From JBILVQ01 sp044370375 (GTDB lineage: Bacteria > Bacteroidota > Bacteroidia > UBA4408), in assembly GCA_044370375.1 (NCBI GenBank), contig JBILVQ010000019.1:1-23337 (forward strand): DNA of 23,337 nucleotides. Reading direction: 5' to 3'. Below, piece by piece: positions 1 to 8,743 of the stretch (position 1 is the first letter of the stretch; each line of letters begins with the position of its first letter). The position numbers and the translations under genes were made by a program. The notes under the pieces were generated by a model. The model had not been told where the DNA came from. It saw only the letters and a list, made by a program, of their open reading frames with translations, and did no database searches.

Positions 1-33
1 GGTATATTCATAACAAATCCCATACGTTAAGAT

Positions 34-55
34 AAGCTCCGTTAGGAGCGACATA
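34..55. repeat. REP-like palindrome in the 3' flank of the permease-peptidase gene
   Basis: A short palindrome, GCTCC-GTTA-GGAGC at 36-49, is followed by GACATAT. The 5-bp stem with a 4-nt loop has no T-run next to it, so it is a poor intrinsic terminator. The pattern resembles a short palindromic sequence (ATATGTCGCTCCT..AGGAGCT type) that I recall as scattered in many intergenic gaps of Bacteroidota genomes. Only one copy is visible here, so calling it a repeat rests on that recollection and not on this window. Confidence 0.35.
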
Positions 56-80
56 TCCTCGCTACCCAAACAAAAAAAAA

Positions 81-3000
81 TTACTCCACCACCACCTCTC
101 GCACATTATCATCCGGCATTCGGTCTATCAACAAATGAAAAGCATCAATACCTGCCATATCCGGAACCTTGTCGCATAAAAGCCGGTGAACCGATGTGCC
201 GTTTTTCAATTGAACCTTTTTACGAACCAAAACCTTTTCAATCATTTCACTGTTTTCAGATTCATCATACAACACCAATTCAACCCAGTCATGCATCGGT
301 ATTGTTTTTTCATTTCCCATAGAATCCGCCAACATTTTCTCTGATGTAACCTCCATCGTAATCTCAAAACCCTTGCCCGCCTTTTTCGCAGCCGCTTTAA
401 TAATCCTGTTTTTGTACAAGGTCATGCTCTTGAATAAATCCTGAATTACATATTGTAAACTATCCGGTGTAACCTTTTCAAACGCTGCAATGGCCGCCAG
501 TGAGGTTGGATAGGGAGCCTCCCGATAGGCATATTGCTCAATCAAACTTTGCAGGGCTTTGTTCACCTTGTCTTCTCCAATCATCTCCTTTAACTGATAC
601 ATGTTTACACTTCCTTTGTTGTAATGTACATAGCCCTGATCCTCTACCAGCATCAAAGGGACCTCCTTCATGGTTTCTCCCCCTCTGCTGTTTAGGTATT
701 TATCCATTTCATATTTCAAAAACTTCTGCATTTTGTCCCTGCCAAATTCTTTTTCCATCACCATCAATGCCGAATATTGTGCAAAGGTTTCAGACAATAA
801 GGTTGCCCCCTGAACATTGGCACCAATTACCTGATGTGCCCACCATTGATGCCCCATCTCATGCGCAACAACATAAAAAACCATATCAATATCACTTTCT
901 TTTTCTATGTCGGCTATAAACCCAATTCCCTCTGAGTAAGGCATGGTGCCCGGAAAGGCCTGAGCAAAATCTGCGTATTGCGGGAACTCAATGATGCGCG
1001 CCTGTTGATGATAATAGGGCCCGAAATTCGTTGTGTAGTAATCCAAAGATTTTCGCATGGAATTCATCATTTTATCCACATTGTATCCATGGGTAGGATG
1101 ATAATAAACTTCCAAATCTATGCCCTTGAATTTTTCTCTCTTTACCGCGTATCGTGCCGACATGAAAGAATAGAATCCAACCGAAGCCCGGTCTAATTGA
1201 TAACGAAAATACCTTCGGCCATTGATTAATTTTTCCTCTTTAAATGAACCCGGTGCTACCGCAATTTGATCAGCCGCTGTCCCGATCAATGTACTTACAT
1301 TCACCCAATCGCTGTGATTCGAAATATAATTTTCATAACAGCTTTTGCCGCAATCCGGTTTTAGTTTTGGCATTCTGTCTCTTGCCCCCAATCCTTGTTT
1401 TTTTCGCTCATTCTTCGAATTCATTTCCCGGTCCGCTTGATAACCAATTTGAGGAGTAATGTCCATGTTGTTGAAAAAGGAGCCATTGTTCACCAATTGC
1501 GTAAAGGCCACCTCATTGCCAAAGCCTTTTTGCTCAAACACACCTTCATAGCTAATCATTCTCTTTTCGGCCGATTGCATGGCTTTAGAGAAACGATAAA
1601 TGCTGTAACCCAATAAACTGTCGTGATGAACCCTGGTTGCATTTTCAATGTCAAGTTCTATTTTTATTTCTACCGGTAAGGTTAAATGTAATTCCTGAAT
1701 GCTCCCCTTGCTTTTATTTTGGATCACAAGTTGTCCGAATACCTTCATTTTCCTTTCCGAAGGATATAAATCAATAAAGTAATGTACATCGGTTATTCGC
1801 GGTTGATCAATTCCTTTGTATTTTTTGTAATTCTTTTCATAATCAACTTGTCTCTTTTTCTCTTCCTTGGGTGAAACATAGTGGTTAAGACCATAAGCAT
1901 TATAAGCAATCCAGCCACCGCTAATTAACCAAACGAAAACTAAGAAATAGAATAGCTTGGATTGTTTCCAGCCCAATGTTTGTATAAATTGCTTCCACCT
2001 TGTTTTTCTGCTTGCGTCTCTTCCTCTCACCCATAACTTTACGGTAAGTACACCCAACAAAAAGGCAAAAAGCAGCCAGTAAACTTTATACCAAAGCACC
2101 GCTGACTTAAAAGGCCCGAATCCATTTAAATCCGAATAGGTATAGTCGGGTGCCGAACCAAACATAAAAAGGTGATGATTAAATTGGAAGCCGGAAAATC
2201 CGAAAATGGTAATCACCAAAACAATGATGAAAAGGAAAAATCCAAGCGACTTGTTATTCACCAGAACATGAATAAAAAATCCAAGGAAGATCAACATCCA
2301 GAAATAAGATTGATTCAGGATAAAAACAGATTTGGCGTACAGCATTATTTGTAAATCATGATATCCCAATACCAGTTGAATCAACATGGATGCCAATACC
2401 GTAATGAATAAAATACTGAAAAGCAAAAACAAATGGGCAATTAATTTGGCGATATAAACGATGCGGGTGGAATGTGGCAAGGCATCATAAATATCATTTA
2501 AACCCGCATCTCTTTCTTTCCATACCATTGAGCCTGTAAAAATGGTAATCATCACCACCAAAAAAAGATACAAGGACCCCTGCATAATTTCTATCATGTG
2601 ATAAGTAATGGGCAGGGTAGTGCCACCAAATCCATCCTTGGCCGTTAACAAGGCAGGAATTACGTTCAGCAATGAAACCAGCAAAAGGATGATGAAGACC
2701 GGACTTTTGATTAAACTTTTTAGTTCTAATTTTATCTGACTGATCAACTGCTTCCCTTCTTTTTCTGATTGAATATTTCCGGCAGATTTTTTAAACAAAT
2801 GTTGAATACTGATTTCTGTAGGAGCTTCCTTTTCGCCTTGAATTTTTTCTTTTTTGCCCCCCACTTTTTTCTCTATACTGTATTTTTTTATGGTAAACCA
2901 AAGAAGCACAAAACCCAGTACGGTCCATAACAATCGGTTCAAGAAGAAGTCCGGGCCGACAGGCAAAGAAAGATTGTTTTGTTCGGCCACCGTCCAATAT

Positions 3001-3668
3001 TTGGTGAGCACATTATAGGCGCTGATACCAAAGGCATCTAAAAAAACACCCATTCTTTCGTTGGAAAGATCCTTGGTAAAAGAACTGGAAAGACTATAGG
3101 CCACAATCAAAAGAATAGAAGACAAGAAGGCCATCACCGTGTTTCGACCCAAGGCAGCAACACAAAAAAGGATGGAGCCTGCAAACAAAGTATTGAGCAA
3201 TCCGAAATACAAAAAGCCTTGGAAATGTGCAGCCCAAAAGGTATTTCCTATGCGCTCTGCATCAACCCATCCCGTTTCACATCCTAACCAGTTGCCCAAT
3301 GATATGCCCAGCAGTGGCACCGATGCAGCAACCGTTGCACCCAGAAATCTTCCAATCAACAAACCCCTGATTTGAATGGGTTTAGAGTAAAGCAATTCCG
3401 AAAATTGATATTGAAAGTCGCGATAGCCCGCCGATACATAAAAGGCTGCCGACATAATAACACCAATCAACGACATGATTCCATAATAGTTCATGATCAC
3501 GAAGGGCGCATTTTTATGCACATTACCAAATGATTTTCCAATGGATATATAATCACTCGTAGTAGCGCCAAATATCAGCAAGGCATTTACCAGAAGAAAA
3601 ATATAAATGATCGGTTGCCTTAACCAAAATTTTAATTCAAAAATGAAAAAGTGATTGATGTCTTTCAT
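81..3668 (-). CDS. ABC-2 type permease fused to an M1-family metallopeptidase
   Basis: The first ~600 residues hold two sets of hydrophobic segments that look like a duplicated ABC-2 permease. The segments at roughly 18-260 and 320-590 each carry a similar amphipathic coupling stretch (GYRDFQYQFSELLYSKP and WKERDAGLNDIYDALPHS). The C-terminal ~590 residues are an M1 (gluzincin) peptidase domain, expected outside the cytoplasm. It has zinc motif HEMGH at 936-940 with a downstream Glu at 960 (LLSETFAQY). The classic GAMEN exopeptidase motif appears only as a divergent GTMPYSEG. The ATPase gene ends 2 bp before this start codon, so the two form one transporter. Such fusions are known in Bacteroidota, but I know of no established substrate. 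The peptidase may act on, or release, whatever the transporter moves. The family call is firm and the function is not. Confidence 0.9.
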   Translation of the reverse strand: MKDINHFFIFELKFWLRQPIIYIFLLVNALLIFGATTSDYISIGKSFGNVHKNAPFVIMNYYGIMSLIGVIMSAAFYVSAGYRDFQYQFSELLYSKPIQIRGLLIGRFLGATVAASVPLLGISLGNWLGCETGWVDAERIGNTFWAAHFQGFLYFGLLNTLFAGSILFCVAALGRNTVMAFLSSILLIVAYSLSSSFTKDLSNERMGVFLDAFGISAYNVLTKYWTVAEQNNLSLPVGPDFFLNRLLWTVLGFVLLWFTIKKYSIEKKVGGKKEKIQGEKEAPTEISIQHLFKKSAGNIQSEKEGKQLISQIKLELKSLIKSPVFIILLLVSLLNVIPALLTAKDGFGGTTLPITYHMIEIMQGSLYLFLVVMITIFTGSMVWKERDAGLNDIYDALPHSTRIVYIAKLIAHLFLLFSILFITVLASMLIQLVLGYHDLQIMLYAKSVFILNQSYFWMLIFLGFFIHVLVNNKSLGFFLFIIVLVITIFGFSGFQFNHHLFMFGSAPDYTYSDLNGFGPFKSAVLWYKVYWLLFAFLLGVLTVKLWVRGRDASRKTRWKQFIQTLGWKQSKLFYFLVFVWLISGGWIAYNAYGLNHYVSPKEEKKRQVDYEKNYKKYKGIDQPRITDVHYFIDLYPSERKMKVFGQLVIQNKSKGSIQELHLTLPVEIKIELDIENATRVHHDSLLGYSIYRFSKAMQSAEKRMISYEGVFEQKGFGNEVAFTQLVNNGSFFNNMDITPQIGYQADREMNSKNERKKQGLGARDRMPKLKPDCGKSCYENYISNHSDWVNVSTLIGTAADQIAVAPGSFKEEKLINGRRYFRYQLDRASVGFYSFMSARYAVKREKFKGIDLEVYYHPTHGYNVDKMMNSMRKSLDYYTTNFGPYYHQQARIIEFPQYADFAQAFPGTMPYSEGIGFIADIEKESDIDMVFYVVAHEMGHQWWAHQVIGANVQGATLLSETFAQYSALMVMEKEFGRDKMQKFLKYEMDKYLNSRGGETMKEVPLMLVEDQGYVHYNKGSVNMYQLKEMIGEDKVNKALQSLIEQYAYREAPYPTSLAAIAAFEKVTPDSLQYVIQDLFKSMTLYKNRIIKAAAKKAGKGFEITMEVTSEKMLADSMGNEKTIPMHDWVELVLYDESENSEMIEKVLVRKKVQLKNGTSVHRLLCDKVPDMAGIDAFHLLIDRMPDDNVREVVVE

Positions 3669-3670
3669 GA

Positions 3671-4543
3671 TTAGGCCAGTCCTGAAATTTTTGCAAAAAA
3701 TACTTCTTCCAATCCCGGTGTTGCAGCCTTGAAGCCTTCTTCAGGGGCCGAATCACCATAAACTGTAACCACAGGTTTCCCACCCAACAAACGGGTAGAA
3801 ATAATTTGCAGCTTGTTTTTTTTCTCCTCTATTTCTTCACGGCTAAAGGTCTTTACCCAAATTTTTCCTTCTAAACCCTTTAAGGCGTTTTCCGGTTTGC
3901 CGTGGTACAAAACCTTACCCTTGTCAATAATGGCCATGCCCGAACACAACTCGCGAACATCTTCTACAATATGGGTGGATAAGATTACAATTACTTGTTC
4001 TCCAATTTCTGATAACAAATTATAAAACCTATTCCTTTCTCCCGGATCCAAACCTGCGGTGGGCTCATCTACAATGATAAGTTGTGGTTCCCCCAACAAA
4101 GCCTGGGCAATCCCGAAACGCTGCTTCATTCCACCTGAAAAACCACTCAGGGCTTTTTTGCGGTGGTCGAATAAATTTACTTTCTGAAGCAAGCCCATCA
4201 CAATTTCATGGCGCAAACTTCTTTGGGTAATTCCCTTGAGCATGGCAATATGATTCAGCATATCATACGCTGAAATTCTTGGATAAACACCAAATTCTTG
4301 GGGCAAATAACCCAAAATTTTGCGCACCTCTTCTTTTTGATGCAGAACGTCAATAGACCCAAATTGTATCGAGCCATGATCTGCCTCCTGCAAGGTTGCA
4401 ATGGTGCGCATTAACGATGATTTTCCTGCACCGTTGGGACCAAGCAGGCCAAACATACCTCTTGGGATGGTCAGACTTACATTATCCAGCGCTTTAACAC
4501 CATTGGTGTAAGTTTTCGATAGGTTTTGAATCAACAGTTCCAT
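3671..4543 (-). CDS. ABC transporter ATP-binding protein
   Basis: This is a complete nucleotide-binding subunit of 290 residues. It shows Walker A GPNGAGKSS at 35-43, a Q-loop Gln near 82, signature FSGGMKQR at 135-142, Walker B LIIVDEPTAGLDP from 155 and the switch His at 191. The ~90 residues after the switch His form the C-terminal extension common in ATPases that pair with ABC-2 permeases. It is translated just ahead of the permease-peptidase fusion (2-bp gap) and almost certainly energises it from the cytoplasmic face. The 53-bp gap upstream carries a tandem 11-bp repeat, so the pair may have its own control separate from the phosphatase operon. Substrate is unknown. Confidence 0.93.
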   Translation of the reverse strand: MELLIQNLSKTYTNGVKALDNVSLTIPRGMFGLLGPNGAGKSSLMRTIATLQEADHGSIQFGSIDVLHQKEEVRKILGYLPQEFGVYPRISAYDMLNHIAMLKGITQRSLRHEIVMGLLQKVNLFDHRKKALSGFSGGMKQRFGIAQALLGEPQLIIVDEPTAGLDPGERNRFYNLLSEIGEQVIVILSTHIVEDVRELCSGMAIIDKGKVLYHGKPENALKGLEGKIWVKTFSREEIEEKKNKLQIISTRLLGGKPVVTVYGDSAPEEGFKAATPGLEEVFFAKISGLA

Positions 4544-4588
4544 GTAACTTTTTCTTTGTGACGATTAAGTTACAGAAAAGTTACAGAA
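4543..4588. promoter_or_regulatory. Tandem 11-bp repeat with an inverted copy upstream of the ABC operon
   Basis: AAGTTACAGAA occurs twice back to back (4567-4577 and 4578-4588). An inverted 8-bp copy, TGTAACTT, lies at 4543-4550 and overlaps the ABC ATPase start codon. The inverted pair could form a hairpin with a 16-nt loop in the transcript. Repeats spaced by one helical turn are typical of operators, but no regulator is encoded nearby. No full TAnnTTTG promoter is seen in this gap; the nearest match on the minus strand is TAACTTTT. Function as an operator or attenuator is inference. Confidence 0.35.
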
Positions 4589-4596
4589 CAAAAAAC

Positions 4597-6216
4597 TTAT
4601 TTTTGAAGCAGGGGTACAATGGGCTTGCCGGTCGCTCCGCCGGGTGCCGGTATATTCAATAATCCCGAAACAGTAGGAGCTATATCTGTAATGGAATAGT
4701 GGTTCCAGTCTTCTCCTTTTTTGATTCCCCAACCATAGAAAAGCAAGGGCACATGGGTATCATAATCATAGGGTGATCCATGGGTAGTTCCGGTTTCATG
4801 ATACTCTGCATAGCCATGGTAAAAGTTCACGAATAAATCACCGCAACGCTTGCTGTCGAATCCCATGGCCGTTTTTTGTCCGATGTTGTTTTGTAGCTGC
4901 TGCCCCGAGGTAAAAACATCCCTGCTGTAAACCGAACTGATTTCTTTTAAGCCCAAAAGGTATTTTTTTCCCGATTGATAAACATCTTCTGTTTTCAATT
5001 TTAACTGATTAATTTTTTCCTGCGATAGGTAAAATTGTTGATTGATATAGGCCAACACCAAAGTGTCTCCGAAGGTTTTATAGAAATACGCTTTTAACGA
5101 ATCGCTTAATTGGTCCTCGTTGACATAGCCCCCCGGTGTTTTTTTGTTGCGTAAATAGGACGGTGTCCTAACTCCCGCATGGTCTGCGGTCAGGAAAACC
5201 AAATATTGGTCTTTTCCTACCTCTTTGTCTAAAAAGGCCAGCAATGCTTCTATTTCACGGTCCATCCTTAAGTAGGTATCCTGGGTCTCAATAGCATCTA
5301 TGCCATATTGGTGGCCAACATAATCCGTACTCGAATAGCTAATGGCCAATAGGTCGGTATTTTCATCTTTACCAAGTTGCTCGCCCAAAATACAGGCCAT
5401 GGCGAAATCGTTGGTGATGGAGTTGCCAAAGGGTGTTGAGCGGATGAGGTTGAGTCCGCCATTGCTCGCCATCAGCATCGGCAGATCATGCGGAAATACA
5501 GGCTTTTGTTCTCCCTTGAACAAACCTTCATAGGGATTATCATCCTGCATGGATTGTGTGTATTGTGCAATGGGCAAAAGGGTTTCCCATTTTTTGCTTA
5601 AATAACTTTCCGCTTTTTTTTGCTGGTTAAAGGCAATAACCCAGGCCGGCAATTCTTTGATATAATAATCACTGCTGATAAAAATGCCATTATCGTACCA
5701 ATAGGCTGCATTGGCGGCATGTCCGGCTGGTAGGATGGCAGCACGATCTTTCAATGCCAGCCCAATCACTTTTGAACGCTGCTGCGAAAAGAAAATTAAC
5801 TCATCACCTAGGGTTGGACTTAACTGGTTTCTGGCCGACATTTTTCCGGGGTTGTTGTTATTGCCAACTCCGTTTACAGTTGCATCTTCGGTACAATAAA
5901 CAGTTTTATTTTTTTCGCGGCTATACCAATGATTGCCTACAATGCCATGACCAGAGGGAGTACATCCTGTATAGATGCTTGCATGTCCGGGCCCTGTATA
6001 TGTGGGCACATAATTGTAATGCATGTTTTTACAGTTGTAACCTTCTTTCAAAAGTTTTTTAAATCCACCTTCTCCGTATTGATCATAGTAACGGTACAAA
6101 TAATCTGGTCGCATTTGGTCTATTACTATTCCTACTACTAGTTTCGGCTTGCCTAGCGTTTGTGCTGTGCAGTCGAGGTAAGTAAGAAGCATAAAGAGAT
6201 AAAACAGTTTTTTCAT
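4597..6216 (-). CDS. PafA-like alkaline phosphatase family protein
   Basis: A 539-residue exported phosphatase of the alkaline phosphatase superfamily. Residues 1-19 are a signal peptide. The first metal Asp lies in VIDQMRPD (33). The nucleophile region is PTYTGPGHAS, with Thr74 in the place held by Thr79 in Elizabethkingia PafA. Asn95, Lys156 and Arg158 (LKDRAA) line up with PafA Asn100, Lys162 and Arg164, which favour phosphate monoesters. Further metal ligands are in STDYVGHQYG (~296), TADHAG (~341) and GTTHGSPYDYDTH (~475). Expected role: periplasmic release of phosphate from monoesters. Its start overlaps the fluoride channel stop by 4 bp, so it is the last gene of the hpt operon. The Cys in LDC of the leader is not a convincing lipobox. 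Confidence 0.9.
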   Translation of the reverse strand: MKKLFYLFMLLTYLDCTAQTLGKPKLVVGIVIDQMRPDYLYRYYDQYGEGGFKKLLKEGYNCKNMHYNYVPTYTGPGHASIYTGCTPSGHGIVGNHWYSREKNKTVYCTEDATVNGVGNNNNPGKMSARNQLSPTLGDELIFFSQQRSKVIGLALKDRAAILPAGHAANAAYWYDNGIFISSDYYIKELPAWVIAFNQQKKAESYLSKKWETLLPIAQYTQSMQDDNPYEGLFKGEQKPVFPHDLPMLMASNGGLNLIRSTPFGNSITNDFAMACILGEQLGKDENTDLLAISYSSTDYVGHQYGIDAIETQDTYLRMDREIEALLAFLDKEVGKDQYLVFLTADHAGVRTPSYLRNKKTPGGYVNEDQLSDSLKAYFYKTFGDTLVLAYINQQFYLSQEKINQLKLKTEDVYQSGKKYLLGLKEISSVYSRDVFTSGQQLQNNIGQKTAMGFDSKRCGDLFVNFYHGYAEYHETGTTHGSPYDYDTHVPLLFYGWGIKKGEDWNHYSITDIAPTVSGLLNIPAPGGATGKPIVPLLQK

Positions 6217-6581
6217 GGTGTTTGATTTTTATGAGCAGCCCAGAACAAAAGTGGTAAACATAGTAACAAACTAAGTGCGATATTGGCCAGCGCCCAAGGC
6301 GTTTTTCCTTGTTGTATGAGTTGAACGGTTTCCCATCCAAAAGTTGAAAAGGTACTTAAGCCACCGCATAATCCTGTAATGAAAAACAATTTCAAAGTTT
6401 GGTTCTCATTGTTTTTTGTAAACCAAATAAAAAGCGCAAGCAATAAACAACTTAAAAAATTTGCAATGAGTGTAGCCACAGGGAATTTTTGCGAAGCCAG
6501 CACTTGATGCGTGCCAAGGCCGATGAAATAACGCAACAGACTTCCAATGCCCCCGCCCAGAAAGATGTAAAGCAGGTTCAT
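6213..6581 (-). CDS. crcB: Fluoride-specific ion channel CrcB/Fluc
   Basis: A four-helix inner-membrane protein of 122 residues, the usual size for a bacterial Fluc subunit that works as an antiparallel dimer. Visible motifs are GGGIGSLLRYFIG near the N-terminus, the conserved Asn41 in ATLIANFLSC, and GGLSTFSTFGWE at 73-84, which contains the Phe box and the central sodium-site turn. It exports fluoride from the cytoplasm. It overlaps the PAP2 gene by 4 bp upstream and the alkaline phosphatase by 4 bp downstream, so translation is probably coupled. No fluoride riboswitch is seen, and the gene has no leader of its own. Confidence 0.95.
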   Translation of the reverse strand: MNLLYIFLGGGIGSLLRYFIGLGTHQVLASQKFPVATLIANFLSCLLLALFIWFTKNNENQTLKLFFITGLCGGLSTFSTFGWETVQLIQQGKTPWALANIALSLLLCLPLLFWAAHKNQTP

Positions 6582-7153
6582 GTTTCGGTTTTAACTGGGG
6601 TTAACAAGTACTGTAGAAACAACTGACCAAAGAGGATGCCATAAAGTGAACCGCAAAGCGCACCGGTAAGGATGTCGAGCGGATAATGGACACCCAGAAA
6701 GACCCTGCTGAGCGAAACGAATAGGGCATACAACAACATCACTTTTTCTATCCTTCTGTGCCTCTTTCTAAACAATGAAGTGATGAAAGCAAAGAGGGCA
6801 AAGGAGTTGGCTGCGTGACCCGAAAAGAAACCATAAGTTCCGCCACAATGGTTATTCACCAGATGGGTCTTGGGGCCTAGCACAGGATCGTGACAGGGCC
6901 TTAATCTTTGAAATCCGTTTTTGGCTAAATTACAGGTTTGGTCCGAAACAAGAATCAATAAACTGATTGTTAAAATTGCCTTCCAGATTTGAACCTTGTA
7001 TTCATTCCACATCAGGTAAATTAACCAAACATAAAGAGGAAGCCAAATAATATGTTTGCTGAATTGAAACCAGAAAAAATCGCTTACCACCCCATGCATC
7101 CCATTCATTGCAAGGAATAGTTGTTGATCAGTTTCTATCAGCAGTTCCAGCAT
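6578..7153 (-). CDS. Phosphatase PAP2 family membrane protein
   Basis: A 191-residue integral membrane protein with the three PAP2 signatures in order: KNGFQRLRP (Lys78 to Arg85-Pro86), SGHAANS (111-117, with the catalytic His113), and SRVFLGVHYPLD (Arg150, His156, Asp160). The active site is expected on the periplasmic side. Members hydrolyse lipid phosphates such as phosphatidic acid or undecaprenyl pyrophosphate, and the sequence alone does not tell which. It begins directly after the obg stop codon with no gap and overlaps crcB by 4 bp. A role in recycling the undecaprenyl carrier is possible but not shown. Confidence 0.92.
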   Translation of the reverse strand: MLELLIETDQQLFLAMNGMHGVVSDFFWFQFSKHIIWLPLYVWLIYLMWNEYKVQIWKAILTISLLILVSDQTCNLAKNGFQRLRPCHDPVLGPKTHLVNNHCGGTYGFFSGHAANSFALFAFITSLFRKRHRRIEKVMLLYALFVSLSRVFLGVHYPLDILTGALCGSLYGILFGQLFLQYLLTPVKTET

Positions 7154-8146
7154 TTACGGATTAAGAATGCCCCAGAGTTTGTCTTTAAGTTGCGGGAGGT
7201 TATAGCCGGTATGCGATGAGATGAAAATATGTGGAATTTTTCTTGGCAATTCTTTTTTAATCATTTTCATCAATTCATCATCTAACAAATCACTTTTTGA
7301 AATGGCCAGAATTCTTTGTTTGTCTAATAACTCAGGATTGAATTTTTCAAGTTCCTTGCAAAGAATTTTGTATTCTTTTTTTATGTCTTTTGAATCGGCA
7401 GCAATAAGGAATAACAGTGCGGAGTTTCTTTCAATGTGTCGTAAAAAACGATGTCCTAATCCTTTGCCCTCCGAGGCCCCTTCAATAATTCCGGGGATGT
7501 CGGCAATAATAAAGGTTTGGTAATCGTGATATTTTACAATGCCCAAATTGGGCACCAGGGTTGTAAAAGCATAGTCGCCAATTTCGGGTTTCGCAGCTGT
7601 TATTTTCGACAAAAGGGTTGATTTACCGGCATTGGGAAAGCCAACCAATCCTACATCTGCCAGCACTTTCAATTCAAGGATTCTCCATTTTTCTTCGCCT
7701 TCTTCGCCGGGTTGTGCAAAGCGCGGGGTTTGAAAAGTTGAGCTTTTAAAATGGTCATTTCCTAAACCGCCTCGTCCGCCTTTGGCAAGAATTTTTCTTT
7801 CTCCGTGTTCGGTAATTTCAAACAATACTTCTCCTGTTTCAGCATCTTTTGCAACCGTACCAAGGGGCACTTCCAGGATTACGTCTTTTCCGAATCTTCC
7901 GGTTTTAAGATTACTGCTGCCTCCGGTACCGTTTTCGGCAATAATATGTTTTCGGTATTTGAGGTGTAAGAGTGTCCACAATTGTTTGTTGCCCTCAACA
8001 ATGATATGGCCACCTCGTCCTCCATCACCGCCATCAGGTCCGCCCTTGGCGGTAAGTGCGGTTCTCAGCAAATGAGCCGATCCGGCACCACCATGCCCCG
8101 AACGGCACATGATTTTTACGTAATCTACAAAATTATTGTCCGACAT
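7154..8146 (-). CDS. obg: GTPase Obg
   Basis: A 330-residue GTPase that takes part in 50S ribosome assembly and stress control in the cytoplasm. The glycine-rich Obg fold fills 1-157 (GGDGGRGG, GGRGGLGN). The G domain follows with G1 GFPNAGKS (169-176), switch I TTLVPNLG (195-202), G3 DIPG (216-219), and G4 in the variant form SKSD (283-286). The C-terminal OCT domain of some Firmicutes proteins is absent. It sits 20 bp downstream of adk and is joined without a gap to the PAP2 gene. Its start ATG fits the conserved MSDNNFVDYVKI opening. Confidence 0.97.
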   Translation of the reverse strand: MSDNNFVDYVKIMCRSGHGGAGSAHLLRTALTAKGGPDGGDGGRGGHIIVEGNKQLWTLLHLKYRKHIIAENGTGGSSNLKTGRFGKDVILEVPLGTVAKDAETGEVLFEITEHGERKILAKGGRGGLGNDHFKSSTFQTPRFAQPGEEGEEKWRILELKVLADVGLVGFPNAGKSTLLSKITAAKPEIGDYAFTTLVPNLGIVKYHDYQTFIIADIPGIIEGASEGKGLGHRFLRHIERNSALLFLIAADSKDIKKEYKILCKELEKFNPELLDKQRILAISKSDLLDDELMKMIKKELPRKIPHIFISSHTGYNLPQLKDKLWGILNP

Positions 8147-8166
8147 GAAGGTTTTGAATGAAAGGG

Positions 8167-8739
8167 CTAAAGAGAATCAATAGCCTGGCAAAGCGCGTTA
8201 AAAATTTCTTCTATTGAACCAATACCCTTGATTCCGCGGTATTTTTTTTGTTGATCGTAGTAGTGTTGAACAGGTGAAGTTTCATCATGATATACTTTAA
8301 TCCTGTTTTGAATAATAGCAGGGTCCTGATCATCGGCTCTGCCGGAGTCTTTCCCTCGTAGTAATAACCTTTTCTTTAATTCTTCCTCTTCTACTTCAAG
8401 ACCAAGCATAATGCTGATGGAAGTATTGCGTTTGGTTAGCAATTCATCCAATGCTTTCGCCTGGGCGGTTGTTCTAGGGAATCCATCAAAAATAAATCCT
8501 TTTCCACCAAGGTTTTTGTCAATGTGATGTTCTATCATGCCAATCACTACCTGATCGGGAACCAAGGCTCCCTTTTCAATGTAGCGGTTGGCCTCTTGAC
8601 CCAATTGGGTACCTGCTTTTCTCTCTGCACGAAGGATGTCGCCCGTTGAAAGATGTATTAAACCATATTGGGCAATAAGCTTTTCTGATTGTGTTCCTTT
8701 TCCTGCTCCCGGAGGGCCGAACAATACTAAGTTTAACAT
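8167..8739 (-). CDS. adk: Adenylate kinase
   Basis: A 190-residue enzyme that converts ATP and AMP to two ADP. P-loop GPPGAGKGT occupies 8-16. The AMP-binding region STGDILRAE and the FIFDGFPRTTAQ motif are present. The LID is the short form (RGKDSGRADDQD) without the zinc-binding insertion, which explains a length below the ~215 residues of E. coli Adk. DDQDPAIIQNRIKVYHDET carries the expected Asp and Arg. It follows hpt by 4 bp and precedes obg by 20 bp, forming a nucleotide-metabolism head to this operon. Confidence 0.97.
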   Translation of the reverse strand: MLNLVLFGPPGAGKGTQSEKLIAQYGLIHLSTGDILRAERKAGTQLGQEANRYIEKGALVPDQVVIGMIEHHIDKNLGGKGFIFDGFPRTTAQAKALDELLTKRNTSISIMLGLEVEEEELKKRLLLRGKDSGRADDQDPAIIQNRIKVYHDETSPVQHYYDQQKKYRGIKGIGSIEEIFNALCQAIDSL

Positions 8740-8743
8740 GCTG

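Noticed and set aside
500..919. 139-codon open frame on the plus strand
   Set aside because: It is antisense to the zinc-peptidase domain, which has clear catalytic motifs. The product is rich in Pro, Cys and His without any domain pattern.
6162..6216. Lipoprotein signal in the alkaline phosphatase leader (Cys16)
   Set aside because: The residues before the Cys are YLD, and Asp at -1 does not fit a lipobox. An ordinary signal peptidase I site after CTAQ is more likely.
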